A stretch of DNA of 6,311 nt from Chloroflexota bacterium (GCA_025935655.1 JAICUV010000200.1:1-6311); one strand, 5' to 3'; positions 1 to 6,234 are shown, counted from the first letter of the stretch. Numbers and translations are program-made. The notes: generated by a model not told the origin, from the sequence alone.

Positions 1-1
1 C

Positions 2-124
2 AACAACCGCCTTAGGCAACTGTTGGTGACGCGCCAGGGATCTGGAGCGATTGGCGGCATAGGCACAATCATCCTCAAGCTTTGGGACTACGGGGTCCCG
101 GTAACCGTCGTCGCGCCCGAATAG
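2..124 (+). CDS. Possible 3' end of an unidentified gene, cut by the left edge
   Basis: One frame is open from the left edge to a TAG at 122-124, giving about 40 codons, while the other two + frames hit stops within the first 30 bases. The visible residues include a glycine-rich hydrophobic stretch (GSGAIGGIGTIIL, about residues 14-26) and end in VTVVAPE. I recognise no family. Third positions are mostly G or C but less strictly so than in the pur genes downstream. An open frame of 40 codons can arise by chance at this G+C content, so this is only a candidate. The start would lie outside the window. Confidence 0.2.
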   Translation, partial: NNRLRQLLVTRQGSGAIGGIGTIILKLWDYGVPVTVVAPE

Positions 125-1004
125 TCGGTCTGGCCACATTCGGGTGCCCGACGTTGAATTGTTGCCGATGAGGCAATGCGCTTGGCTGCGGGTTGGTTCT
201 CGGCCCGCCCTACGGCCGGCGATGACCGTTGGTTTCAGCGCAACGGCCTATGCGTGGTCACGCCACGCGACTTGCTGTCCGCAAACTAGGCACAAGACCC
301 TAGCCGCGCGCGATCACCGCGCGATCAACCGCCGCTGCACGCCGACTTATCCGGCGCAAGCCCGGCCGCGCCGCTGTGGCGAGCCCGGGCCGTGCCGCTC
401 CGCCGCGCCCGGCCGCGCCGCTCTGGCGAGCCCGGGCCGAGCGCCTTCACCCGCCCGGTCCCGCTGCGAGGAATCTGCAACCGGGTACTTGGGTCCCCGT
501 TCGGTGCGTGGACGCCTCGGACCATCGACCCCGGCGGATTCGGGACGTGTCGCCCATAGCCGTGGACTGGCCTCGGCGGCTACGGTTCATGTGCGCCGTG
601 ACGCGGCACACCGGGGGCACTCGGGGCGTCGGCCACGGACCTTCGATCGGACGCCGATGTTGCGAAGGGCGGCAGCGGAGATCCAGGCCGAGGGTCACGA
701 GTCGAGCAACCATGAGTGATCGGCCTCGACCCTGGGACGCGTCCGGCGGGACTCATCGCTCGATCATCGCCACCACCAGATCGCCTCTCGACGACGTGTC
801 GGGGGGCGATCGTCGATTCGCGGCGCTGAACCGTGGCGCGGCGTGCCCGGCACCCGGCTCGGAAAGGTTCGGCGGGCCCGCTGTGCGACCGCGAGCCCGC
901 CGAGCGTGCCCCCGCGGAGGTCCGGTCCAATGGAGAAGCGCGGGGATGCGGCGGGAACGTAGTCCGAGGCTGCGCGGCGGCCAATAGGGAATTCGCCGCA
1001 TCGG
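125..1004. other. Long region with no convincing gene upstream of the pur leader
   Basis: About 880 bases with no supportable gene. Open frames exist on both strands, but their translations are Arg/Pro/Ala/Ser-rich, lack any recognisable motif, overlap each other and have no ribosome binding site; they are what G+C-rich non-coding DNA produces. I found no tRNA, rRNA, tmRNA, RNase P or SRP RNA signature. The stretch contains a tandem hairpin repeat (360-439), two adjacent copies of CGCGCGATCA (307-316 and 318-327), and several perfect inverted repeats: 162-176 (5-bp arms), 252-268 (6 bp), 286-303 (5 bp), 557-582 (6 bp), 788-816 (7 bp) and 870-902 (7 bp). That number of short inverted repeats is about what chance predicts here. 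A decayed gene is possible but unproven. Confidence 0.5.
360..439. repeat. Tandem pair of 33-bp hairpin-forming repeats
   Basis: Positions 360-392 and 407-439 are identical at 32 of 33 bases (G376 versus C423) and are separated by a 14-bp spacer, a period of 47 bp. Each copy can fold on itself: outer arms GCCCGG/CCGGGC (360-365 with 385-390; 407-412 with 432-437) and inner arms CGCC/GGCG (369-372 with 378-381; 416-419 with 425-428) around a 5-nt loop. The single difference between copies falls in the loop, so pairing is unaffected. This resembles small extragenic palindromic (REP-like) elements in form. No coding sequence, transposase or target-site duplication is visible nearby. Confidence 0.75.
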
Positions 1005-1010
1005 CTAGAC
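1005..1010 (+). promoter_or_regulatory. Candidate sigma-70-type -10 box for the pur leader
   Basis: TAGACT fits the TANNNT -10 consensus and lies in a relatively A/T-containing patch just upstream of the structured leader. Transcription would begin near 1016-1018, about 240 nt before purA. The -35 side is poor: at 16-18 bp spacing it reads CAATAG or a one-base shift of it, which is not close to TTGACA, and there is no TGN extension. If real, the promoter is weak or needs an activator. Confidence 0.35.
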
Positions 1011-1016
1011 TCCGAT

Positions 1017-1206
1017 CGTCCCAGCCGCCGCGGGCGGTTCGGGCGAAGGGGAACCCTTTGGGAGGTCCTGCGATCGCGCGATCAGGGCGCGTCGTCCGTC
1101 CCGTGAGGCGGCCGAGCGACCAGCAGACCCGGCACCGCCGCCGAGCCGGCGGGCCCCCGCGGGAGATTTGCAACCAGGTCCCGAGCCTGCCGGCCCGGGA
1201 TTTTTT
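1017..1206 (+). ncRNA. Structured leader or attenuator RNA upstream of purA
   Basis: Between the candidate -10 box and the T-run lie about 190 nt that fold locally into successive stems: CCGCC/GGCGG around a 3-nt loop (1025-1037), AAGGG/CCCTT around GAA (1046-1058), GATC/GATC around GCGC (1072-1083), CCGCCG/CGGCGG around AGC (1138-1152), and the terminator hairpin (1179-1200). GGTTCGGG at 1036-1043 can also pair over eight bases (one G-U) with CCCGAGCC at 1180-1187, the 5' arm of the terminator, which would make an antiterminator. I recognise no known riboswitch core. Two readings fit: a cis-acting attenuator for the purine operon, or an independent small RNA with its own terminator. The exact 5' end is inferred from the -10 box. 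Confidence 0.4.
1179..1206 (+). terminator. Intrinsic (Rho-independent) terminator in the purA leader
   Basis: TCCCG (1179-1183) pairs with CGGGA (1196-1200) and GCC (1185-1187) pairs with GGC (1192-1194), with one A-C mismatch between the two stems and a 4-nt TGCC loop. Six T residues follow immediately at 1201-1206. The stem can extend into the T-run through A1176-T1203 and two G-T pairs. T-runs of this length are very scarce elsewhere in this G+C-rich window, so the combination is unlikely to be accidental. It lies 49 bp upstream of the purA start, in the direction of the operon, so it either ends an upstream transcript or works as a regulated attenuator. Confidence 0.7.
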
Positions 1207-1216
1207 GATTCTCCTT

Positions 1217-1237
1217 CTCGGCCCGGCCCGGGGCGAG
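1217..1237 (+). promoter_or_regulatory. Hairpin just upstream of the purA ribosome binding site
   Basis: CTCG (1217-1220) pairs with CGAG (1234-1237), and CCCG (1222-1225) pairs with CGGG (1229-1232), with a G-G mismatch between and a GCC loop. It sits between the terminator T-run and the purA Shine-Dalgarno-like sequence, leaving that sequence exposed. It could protect the 5' end of a processed mRNA or simply reflect local G+C richness. Confidence 0.3.
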
Positions 1238-1242
1238 ATGGC

Positions 1243-1248
1243 AGGCGG
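1243..1248 (+). promoter_or_regulatory. Shine-Dalgarno-like site of purA
   Basis: AGGCGG differs from AGGAGG at one base and ends 7 nt before the ATG at 1256. It lies inside a five-codon frame (ATG 1238 to TAG 1253-1255) whose stop directly abuts the purA start codon. Confidence 0.5.
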
Positions 1249-1255
1249 CCTCTAG

Positions 1256-2560
1256 ATGCCCGCCTCGGTGGTGGTCGGGCTGCAGTGGGGGGACGAGGGG
1301 AAGGGCAAGACGACCGACTTCCTGTCGGAGCAGGTCGCAATGGTCGTCCGCTACCAGGGTGGCGACAACGCCGGCCACACGGTCGTCAAGGGCGACGAGG
1401 TCCTGAAGCTCCACCTCGTGCCCTCGGGCGTCCTGTATCCGCACATCACCTCGGTGATCGGGAACGGGGTCGTCGTCAACCCGGAGACCCTGATCGGCGA
1501 ATTGGACATGCTGGCGGCCCGCGGGATCGACGTTCGGCGCGTTCGGGTGAGCCGCAGCGCCCACGTGATCATGCCGTACCACGTGGCCCTGGACCGGGCG
1601 AACGAGGCCCGCCTCGACGGCGCCAAGGTCGGCACTACGGGGCGGGGGATCGGGCCGGCCTATGGCGATCGCGCGTGGCGCCTCGGCCTCCGGATGGGCG
1701 ACCTGGTCGACCCCGAGGTCATCCGGGGTCGCATCGAACGCGTCCTGCCGGACAAGAACCTCCTGCTCGACTCGATGGGCGCAAACGGCTTCGACGTCGA
1801 CGCGCTGGTCGAGAAGGCGGCCGCCTGGGGCGAGCGTCTTGCGACGCACCTCGACGACACGACCTGGCTCGTCCAGTCAGCCCTGGCGCGCGGCGAGCAC
1901 GTCCTGCTGGAGGGCGCGCAGGGCACGCTCCTCGACCTCGACCATGGCTCGTACCCGTTCGTGACCTCGTCGAACGCGGTCGCGGGCGGCGCGACGACCG
2001 GCGGCGGGATCGGGCCGCTCCAGGTCGACGAGGTCATGGGCGTCATGAAGGCCTATGCCACGCGGGTGGGCTCCGGGCCGTTCCCGACGGAGCTCACCGA
2101 CGACATCGGCGAGGGCATCCGGGAGCGCGGCAACGAAGTCGGGACGACCACCGGCCGTCCACGCCGCGTCGGCTGGTTCGACGCCGTCCCCACGCGCTAC
2201 GCGGTCGCGGTCAACTCCGTGAGCAGCATCATGCTCAACAAGATCGACATCCTGTCCGGACTCGAGTCGATCTGCCTGTGCGTGGCCTACGAATGCGACG
2301 GGCGACGCCTGGACCGCTGGCCCTCGTCGGCCGAGTCGCTGGCCCGCGCGACCCCGATCTACGAGCGCTTCGAGGGCTGGGAGGAGCCCCTCCATGACGT
2401 CCGCTCGCTGGCTGGCCTTCCCGAGAACGCGCGGCGCTACGTGACCGCGCTCGAGGAGCTGGCCGGGGTGCCCATCGTGCTCGTGTCCGTGGGCCCTGAG
2501 CGGACCCAGACCATCGAGCGCGCCTGGCGGCCGATGCGCCGCGCCCCGGTGCGGGTTTGA
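1256..2560 (+). CDS. purA: Adenylosuccinate synthetase
   Basis: Cytosolic GTP-dependent enzyme joining IMP and aspartate into adenylosuccinate, the committed step to AMP. At 434 residues it has the normal family length. Near the N-terminus is the P-loop GDEGKGK (12-18) with the catalytic Asp13, then QGGDNAGHT (34-42) with the catalytic His41. TTGRGIGPAYGDR (from residue 127) binds IMP, EGAQGT begins the mid-protein motif, GTTTGRPRR (296-304) is the IMP/aspartate loop, and NKID (328-331) is the guanine-specificity motif. The ATG at 1256 gives the usual MPASVVVG-type start and has AGGCGG 7 nt upstream. The P-loop is followed by TTD where IVD or VVD is common, and about a dozen basic residues extend the C-terminus; neither looks disabling. 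It is the first gene of the operon and its TGA overlaps the purD ATG. The family assignment is secure. Confidence 0.98.
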   Translation: MPASVVVGLQWGDEGKGKTTDFLSEQVAMVVRYQGGDNAGHTVVKGDEVLKLHLVPSGVLYPHITSVIGNGVVVNPETLIGELDMLAARGIDVRRVRVSRSAHVIMPYHVALDRANEARLDGAKVGTTGRGIGPAYGDRAWRLGLRMGDLVDPEVIRGRIERVLPDKNLLLDSMGANGFDVDALVEKAAAWGERLATHLDDTTWLVQSALARGEHVLLEGAQGTLLDLDHGSYPFVTSSNAVAGGATTGGGIGPLQVDEVMGVMKAYATRVGSGPFPTELTDDIGEGIRERGNEVGTTTGRPRRVGWFDAVPTRYAVAVNSVSSIMLNKIDILSGLESICLCVAYECDGRRLDRWPSSAESLARATPIYERFEGWEEPLHDVRSLAGLPENARRYVTALEELAGVPIVLVSVGPERTQTIERAWRPMRRAPVRV

Positions 2561-3915
2561 TGTCGACGGCGCCGACGCGGACGCTCATCGTCGGGTCGGG
2601 CGCTCGGGAGCACGCGCTTGCCTGGAAGCTCGCCGGCGAGCCCGGGATGAACACGGTCTACGTCACCCCTGGGAGCGCCGCGATCGACGCGGAGCCGCTC
2701 GTGAGCTCGATCCCGGGCATCGATCCGCTCGATCCCGCGGCCGTCCTGGCGGCTGCCCGCGGCGTGGCCGCCGAGCTCGTCGTGGTCGGACCCGAGGCGC
2801 CGCTCGCCGCCGGTGTCGCCGATGCGCTCCGCGACGCCGGCATCGCCGTCTTCGGGCCGTCGCGAGCAGCCGCCCGCATCGAATCCTCGAAGGCGTTCTG
2901 CCACGACGTCGCCGGCGCCGCCGGGGTCCGAATGGCTTCGGCGCGCGCGTTCGCCTCCGGCGAGGCAGCGGCGGCCCGCGCCTTCGTGGCCGAGCTGAGC
3001 GCCACGGGCGATGGCGTCGTGCTGAAGCAGGACGGGCTGGCTGCCGGCAAGGGCGTGGTCGTCTACGAGCCGGACGAGATCGAGCGCGCGCTCGATCACC
3101 TCGACACGTGGCTCGACCCGCGCCACGGCGACGGCCCGATCCTGGTGGTCGAGGAACGGCTCCGTGGTCGCGAGGCGAGCGTGATCGCGATCTGCGACGG
3201 GCGCACGGCGGTCGCGCTGCCCGCATCCCGAGACCACAAGCGCCTGTGCGACGCGGACGCAGGCCCGAACACGGGCGGCATGGGTGCCTACTCGCCGCTC
3301 CCGGACCTGCCGGAGGAGCTCGTCCGGGAAGTCGTCCGCACCGTCCACGAGCCGATCCTGTCGGAGCTCGCGCATCGGGGGACGCCCTTCGTCGGCTTCC
3401 TCTACGCGGGTCTGATGCTCACGGACGGCGGCCCCGTCCTCCTGGAGTGCAACGCACGCCTCGGCGATCCCGAGGCGCAGGTCATCCTCCCGCGCGTCGC
3501 GGTGGCCCTCGGCCCGGTCATGGCCGCGGCGGCGCGCGGCAGCCTGGGGGTTGCCCCGGGAACGGCGTCCGGGCTGCTGCCGGTGTTTCCGGGCGCGGCG
3601 GTCGGGATCGTGCTGGCTTCGGAGGGCTACCCGGGCAAGCCGAAGGTCGGGCGACCGATCGACGGCCTCGATGCGGCCACGCATGCCGGCGCCCTGGTGT
3701 TCCACGCCGGGACGGTCCGCCGGCCAGGAAACGGCTATGGCACGAACGGCGGGCGGGTCCTGACGGTCGTGGGCCGCGGCGCCGATCTGGCTGCCGCGCG
3801 CACGGCCGCGGAGGCGGCGGCCGATGCCATCTCGTGGGCCGGATTGCAACGACGGCACGACATCGCGGCCGATCCTCCCCTCGCGCCGGCGACCCTCGCG
3901 GAGGTCGGAACGTGA
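2560..3915 (+). CDS. purD: Phosphoribosylamine-glycine ligase (GAR synthetase)
   Basis: Joins glycine to 5-phosphoribosylamine using ATP, giving GAR, the second step of de novo purine synthesis. It is an ATP-grasp enzyme in the cytosol; 451 residues is slightly longer than the typical 420-430. The N-terminal domain opens with GSGAREHAL (12-20), where the family usually has GGREHAL. The ATP-grasp region shows KQDGLAAGKG (156-165), NTGGMGAYSP (from 237) and ECNARLGDPEAQ (from 296); metal ligands E296 and N298 are kept although the neighbouring residues are atypical. The C-terminal domain has the expected SEGYPGKP, VFHAGT and NGGRVLTVVG segments. I start it at ATG 2560, which overlaps the purA stop as TGATG; a TTG just before it would add one residue. 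No strong Shine-Dalgarno site is visible, so coupling to purA translation is likely. It overlaps purB by 4 nt. Confidence 0.97.
   Translation: MSTAPTRTLIVGSGAREHALAWKLAGEPGMNTVYVTPGSAAIDAEPLVSSIPGIDPLDPAAVLAAARGVAAELVVVGPEAPLAAGVADALRDAGIAVFGPSRAAARIESSKAFCHDVAGAAGVRMASARAFASGEAAAARAFVAELSATGDGVVLKQDGLAAGKGVVVYEPDEIERALDHLDTWLDPRHGDGPILVVEERLRGREASVIAICDGRTAVALPASRDHKRLCDADAGPNTGGMGAYSPLPDLPEELVREVVRTVHEPILSELAHRGTPFVGFLYAGLMLTDGGPVLLECNARLGDPEAQVILPRVAVALGPVMAAAARGSLGVAPGTASGLLPVFPGAAVGIVLASEGYPGKPKVGRPIDGLDAATHAGALVFHAGTVRRPGNGYGTNGGRVLTVVGRGADLAAARTAAEAAADAISWAGLQRRHDIAADPPLAPATLAEVGT
3900..3904 (+). promoter_or_regulatory. Ribosome binding site of purB
   Basis: GGAGG lies inside the end of purD and ends 7 nt before GTG 3912. 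This supports the GTG start rather than any upstream codon in the same frame. Confidence 0.7.
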
Positions 3916-5294
3916 TCCGGCGCTACACGCTGCCGGAGATGGGCGCGATCTGGACCGAGGAGGCTCGATTCGAGCAGATGCTCCGTGTCGAGGTGGCGGT
4001 CTCGCGGGCGCAGGCTCGCCGGGGGAGGGTTCCCGGCGAAGCCCTCGTGGCGATCGAATCCCGCGCGAAGGTCGATGTCGGGCGCATCGAGGAGCTCGAG
4101 CGCACGACGGACCACGACGTCATCGCGTTCGTGTCCCAGGTCGCCGAGTCGATCGGGCCCGAGGGCCGCTTCGTGCACCTCGGGCTGACCTCGTCGGACG
4201 TCGTCGACACGGCGCTCGCGCTGCAGCTTCGGGCCGCCGGGGAGCTGCTCCTGCGCGACGCCGACAGGCTCGTCCAGGTCCTCGTCGCTCGAGCGCGGGA
4301 GCACGCCGACACCGTGCAGATGGGGCGGACGCACTCGGTCCATGCGGAGCCCACGACGTTCGGGTTGAAGCTCGCGGGCTGGGCGTTCGAGGTCGACCGA
4401 GGGCGGCGCCGGCTGCGGGACGCGGTGGACGAGATCGCGACCGGGAAGCTCTCGGGGCCCGTGGGCACGTACAGCCACCTCGAGCCCGAGGTCGAGGCCG
4501 AGGTCATGGCCGAGCTGGGCCTGCGCGTCGATCCGGCGAGCACCCAGATCGTGCAGCGCGACCGCCACGCTGGGCTGCTGACGGCGATGGCCATCCTCGG
4601 TGGCAGCCTCGAGCGGTTCGCAACGGAGATCCGGAACCTCCAGCACACCGAGATCGGGGAGGTCCAGGAGCCGTTCCGGGCCGGCCAGAAAGGCTCGTCG
4701 GCGATGCCGCACAAGCGCAACCCGATCCTGTCCGAGCGCGTGGCTGGTCTCGCCCGCGTCCTGCGCGGGTATGCCCAGACGGCCCTGGAGAACCAGCCGC
4801 TGTGGCACGAGCGGGACATCAGCCACTCGTCGGCGGAGCGGGTGATCCTGCCCGACGCGACGATCCTGCTGGACTACCTGCTCCAGAAGCTCACGGGCCT
4901 CGTGCGCGACCTCGTCGTCCGCCCCGAGCGGATGCGGGAGAACATCGAGCGGGGCCTCGGCCTGCACGCCTCCTCGCGGGTCCTGCTGGTGCTCGTCGAG
5001 CGTGCGGGGCTGGCGCGGGAGGCGGCGTACGAGGTGGTGCAGCGAGCGGCGCTCGCGGCGGCGGACCAGCGCCGCCCGCTTCGCGAGGTCCTGGCCACGG
5101 ACCCGACGGTCGCCCGGAAGCTCAGCCTGGTCGACCTCGACGCCTGCTTCGACGATTCCCGCCACCTCGAGCATGTCGGCGTCGTGATCGGGCGGCTCGC
5201 GACGCTCGTTCCGGGCACGGCCGCCGAAGCAGCGCCTGCCACCGACCGCAGCCATGCCACTGCGACCAGGGAGACGGCCGATGCTCACCGCTGA
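3912..5294 (+). CDS. purB: Adenylosuccinate lyase
   Basis: Fumarase/aspartase-superfamily lyase acting twice in purine synthesis: SAICAR to AICAR plus fumarate, and adenylosuccinate to AMP plus fumarate. It normally works as a homotetramer in the cytosol. From GTG 3912 the protein has 460 residues, and its catalytic positions fall exactly where they do in the B. subtilis enzyme: His68 in TTDHDV, His89 in FVHLGLTSSD, His141 in GRTHSVHAEP, and the flexible signature loop GSSAMPHKRNP (261-271) with Ser262/263, Lys268 and Asn270. The start is fixed by GGAGG 7 nt upstream and a GTGA overlap with purD. The frame stays open far upstream inside purD, but that part has no lyase similarity. The last 25 or so residues are an Ala/Thr/Arg-rich tail beyond the usual fold; its codons also contain the purC ribosome binding site and start. 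Confidence 0.98.
   Translation: MIRRYTLPEMGAIWTEEARFEQMLRVEVAVSRAQARRGRVPGEALVAIESRAKVDVGRIEELERTTDHDVIAFVSQVAESIGPEGRFVHLGLTSSDVVDTALALQLRAAGELLLRDADRLVQVLVARAREHADTVQMGRTHSVHAEPTTFGLKLAGWAFEVDRGRRRLRDAVDEIATGKLSGPVGTYSHLEPEVEAEVMAELGLRVDPASTQIVQRDRHAGLLTAMAILGGSLERFATEIRNLQHTEIGEVQEPFRAGQKGSSAMPHKRNPILSERVAGLARVLRGYAQTALENQPLWHERDISHSSAERVILPDATILLDYLLQKLTGLVRDLVVRPERMRENIERGLGLHASSRVLLVLVERAGLAREAAYEVVQRAALAAADQRRPLREVLATDPTVARKLSLVDLDACFDDSRHLEHVGVVIGRLATLVPGTAAEAAPATDRSHATATRETADAHR
5268..5273 (+). promoter_or_regulatory. Ribosome binding site of purC
   Basis: AGGGAG ends 7 nt before ATG 5281, inside the purB C-terminal codons. It decides the purC start: an in-frame ATG at 5254 would place this site within the coding sequence and add nine residues not typical of the family. 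Confidence 0.7.
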
Positions 5295-6234
5295 CTCGTT
5301 CGTGCGCTCCGGGAAGGTCCGCGACCTGTTCAGCCTCGGGCCGGACCGGCTGCTGCTCGTCGCGTCGGATCGGATCAGCGCCTTCGACGTCGTCTTGCCG
5401 ACCGAGATTCCGGACAAGGGCCGCGTCCTCACCGGCCTCTCGCGCTTCTGGTTCGACGAGACGGCCGCGATCGTGCCGAACCAGGTCGTGTCGACCGATC
5501 CCAAGGACCTGCCCGGAGAGCGCTGGTCCGCGAGCGATCGCGAGCGGCTCCGTGGCCGGATGGTCGTCGCGCGGACGGCCCGGGTCCTGCCGGTCGAGCT
5601 CGTCGTCCGGGGCTACATCTCCGGCTCCGGCTGGAAGGAGTACCGCGAGCACGGCTCCGTCTGCGGCGTGGCGCTGCCCGCGGGCCTGCGCGAGAGCGAT
5701 CGCCTCCCGGAGCCGATCTTCACGCCGGCGACGAAGGCCGAGCTCGGCGAGCACGACATCAACATCGACTTCGACTCGATGGTCCAGCTGCTCGAGGACT
5801 GGCCCCCGAATGGCGACGACTGGCTGGGTCGCGACGCGGCCCTCGCGATCGCGACGCTGGCGCGCGATGCGGCCCTCCGGCTGTATGCGGCCGGGGCGGC
5901 ACGATGCGCGGAGGCGGGGATCATCCTGGCGGACACGAAGTTCGAGATGGGCCTGGTGGACGGCGAGCTGGTCCTGGTCGACGAGGTCATGACGCCGGAT
6001 TCCTCGCGGTTCTGGGACGCAGGCGCCTACGAACCCGGCGGCGCCCAGCCGAGCTACGACAAGCAGTTCGTCCGGGACTGGCTCGCCGGGCAGGCGTGGA
6101 ACAAGACCGCCCCCGGCCCGGCGCTGCCGCCAGACGTCGTGGACGGAACTCGCGCTCGCTACGTCGAGGCCTACGAGCGGATCACCGGCGCCAGCTTCCA
6201 ACGCTATCTCGAGGAGGACGTCGTCGCCCCTTGA
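5281..6234 (+). CDS. purC: SAICAR synthetase (phosphoribosylaminoimidazole-succinocarboxamide synthase)
   Basis: ATP-dependent ligation of aspartate to CAIR, giving SAICAR, the substrate that PurB (encoded just upstream) cleaves. At 317 residues it is the longer PurC form, of about 300 residues, rather than the E. coli-type form of about 240. Visible motifs in order: GKVRDLF (11-17) in the nucleotide-binding lobe; SDRISAFD (29-36) and IPDKGRVLTGLS; the first family signature LPVELVVRGYISGSGWKEY (from 103); CGVALPAGLRES; and the second signature LADTKFEMG (216-224), with Met223 where Phe is usual. DEVMTPDSSRFW follows, as expected for the active-site C-terminal half. The start at ATG 5281 is supported by AGGGAG 7 nt upstream. 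The gene overlaps purB by 14 nt and purS by 4 nt (TTGA). Confidence 0.98.
   Translation: MLTADSFVRSGKVRDLFSLGPDRLLLVASDRISAFDVVLPTEIPDKGRVLTGLSRFWFDETAAIVPNQVVSTDPKDLPGERWSASDRERLRGRMVVARTARVLPVELVVRGYISGSGWKEYREHGSVCGVALPAGLRESDRLPEPIFTPATKAELGEHDINIDFDSMVQLLEDWPPNGDDWLGRDAALAIATLARDAALRLYAAGAARCAEAGIILADTKFEMGLVDGELVLVDEVMTPDSSRFWDAGAYEPGGAQPSYDKQFVRDWLAGQAWNKTAPGPALPPDVVDGTRARYVEAYERITGASFQRYLEEDVVAP
6211..6217 (+). promoter_or_regulatory. Ribosome binding site of purS
   Basis: GAGGAGG is the strongest Shine-Dalgarno match in the window. It lies 13 nt before TTG 6231, longer than the ideal spacing. No other start codon lies in the purS frame between this site and 6231, so TTG is the best choice; the next candidate, GTG 6252, would be 34 nt away and would delete the first beta strand. 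Confidence 0.5.

Noticed and set aside
144..987. Long overlapping open frames on the + strand (144-719 and 376-987)
   Set aside because: Translations are Arg/Pro/Ala/Ser-rich with no motif, and neither start has a ribosome binding site. They look like G+C-driven artefacts.
140..1000. Abundance of short inverted repeats, considered as one large structured RNA
   Set aside because: A rough estimate at about two-thirds G+C predicts around eight perfect 6-bp stems with loops up to 20 nt per kilobase by chance, close to what is seen. Only the 33-bp tandem repeat and the T-run terminator stand out.
447..1173. Reverse-strand open frames in the upstream region (for example 580-1173)
   Set aside because: Same low-complexity composition, no recognisable domain, and they overlap the + strand frames and the leader.
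1131..1206. T-box-like GGCACCGC about 45 nt upstream of the terminator
   Set aside because: The T-box core needs a TGGN element that pairs with the tRNA end, and no such bulge or specifier stem is visible. purA is also not a usual T-box target.
1012..1255. Purine, ZTP (pfl), PRPP/guanidine (ykkC) or THF riboswitch
   Set aside because: I looked for their conserved core strings and found none in the leader. This was reading by eye; an Infernal search against Rfam would settle it.
1..1255. PurR-type operator (Gram-positive PurBox or E. coli type)
   Set aside because: No sequence resembling paired CCGAACAT-type boxes or the ACGCAAACG palindrome was found upstream of purA.
1..1255. tRNA or other housekeeping RNA gene in the gene-free region
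   Set aside because: No GGTTCGA-type T-arm with a matching acceptor stem, and no tmRNA, RNase P or SRP RNA hallmark sequence was found.
1082..1849. Reverse-strand frame covering the leader and the start of purA
   Set aside because: It is the antisense shadow of a clearly real purA; similar shadows occur opposite purD, purB and purC.
3108..3911. Upstream extension of the purB frame into purD
   Set aside because: The extension is antisense-like, Arg/Pro-rich sequence in the wrong frame of purD. GTG 3912 with GGAGG 7 nt upstream gives the family-standard start and correct catalytic numbering.
5254..5280. Alternative purC start at ATG 5254
   Set aside because: It adds nine non-family residues and places the good AGGGAG site inside the gene; ATG 5281 is better supported.
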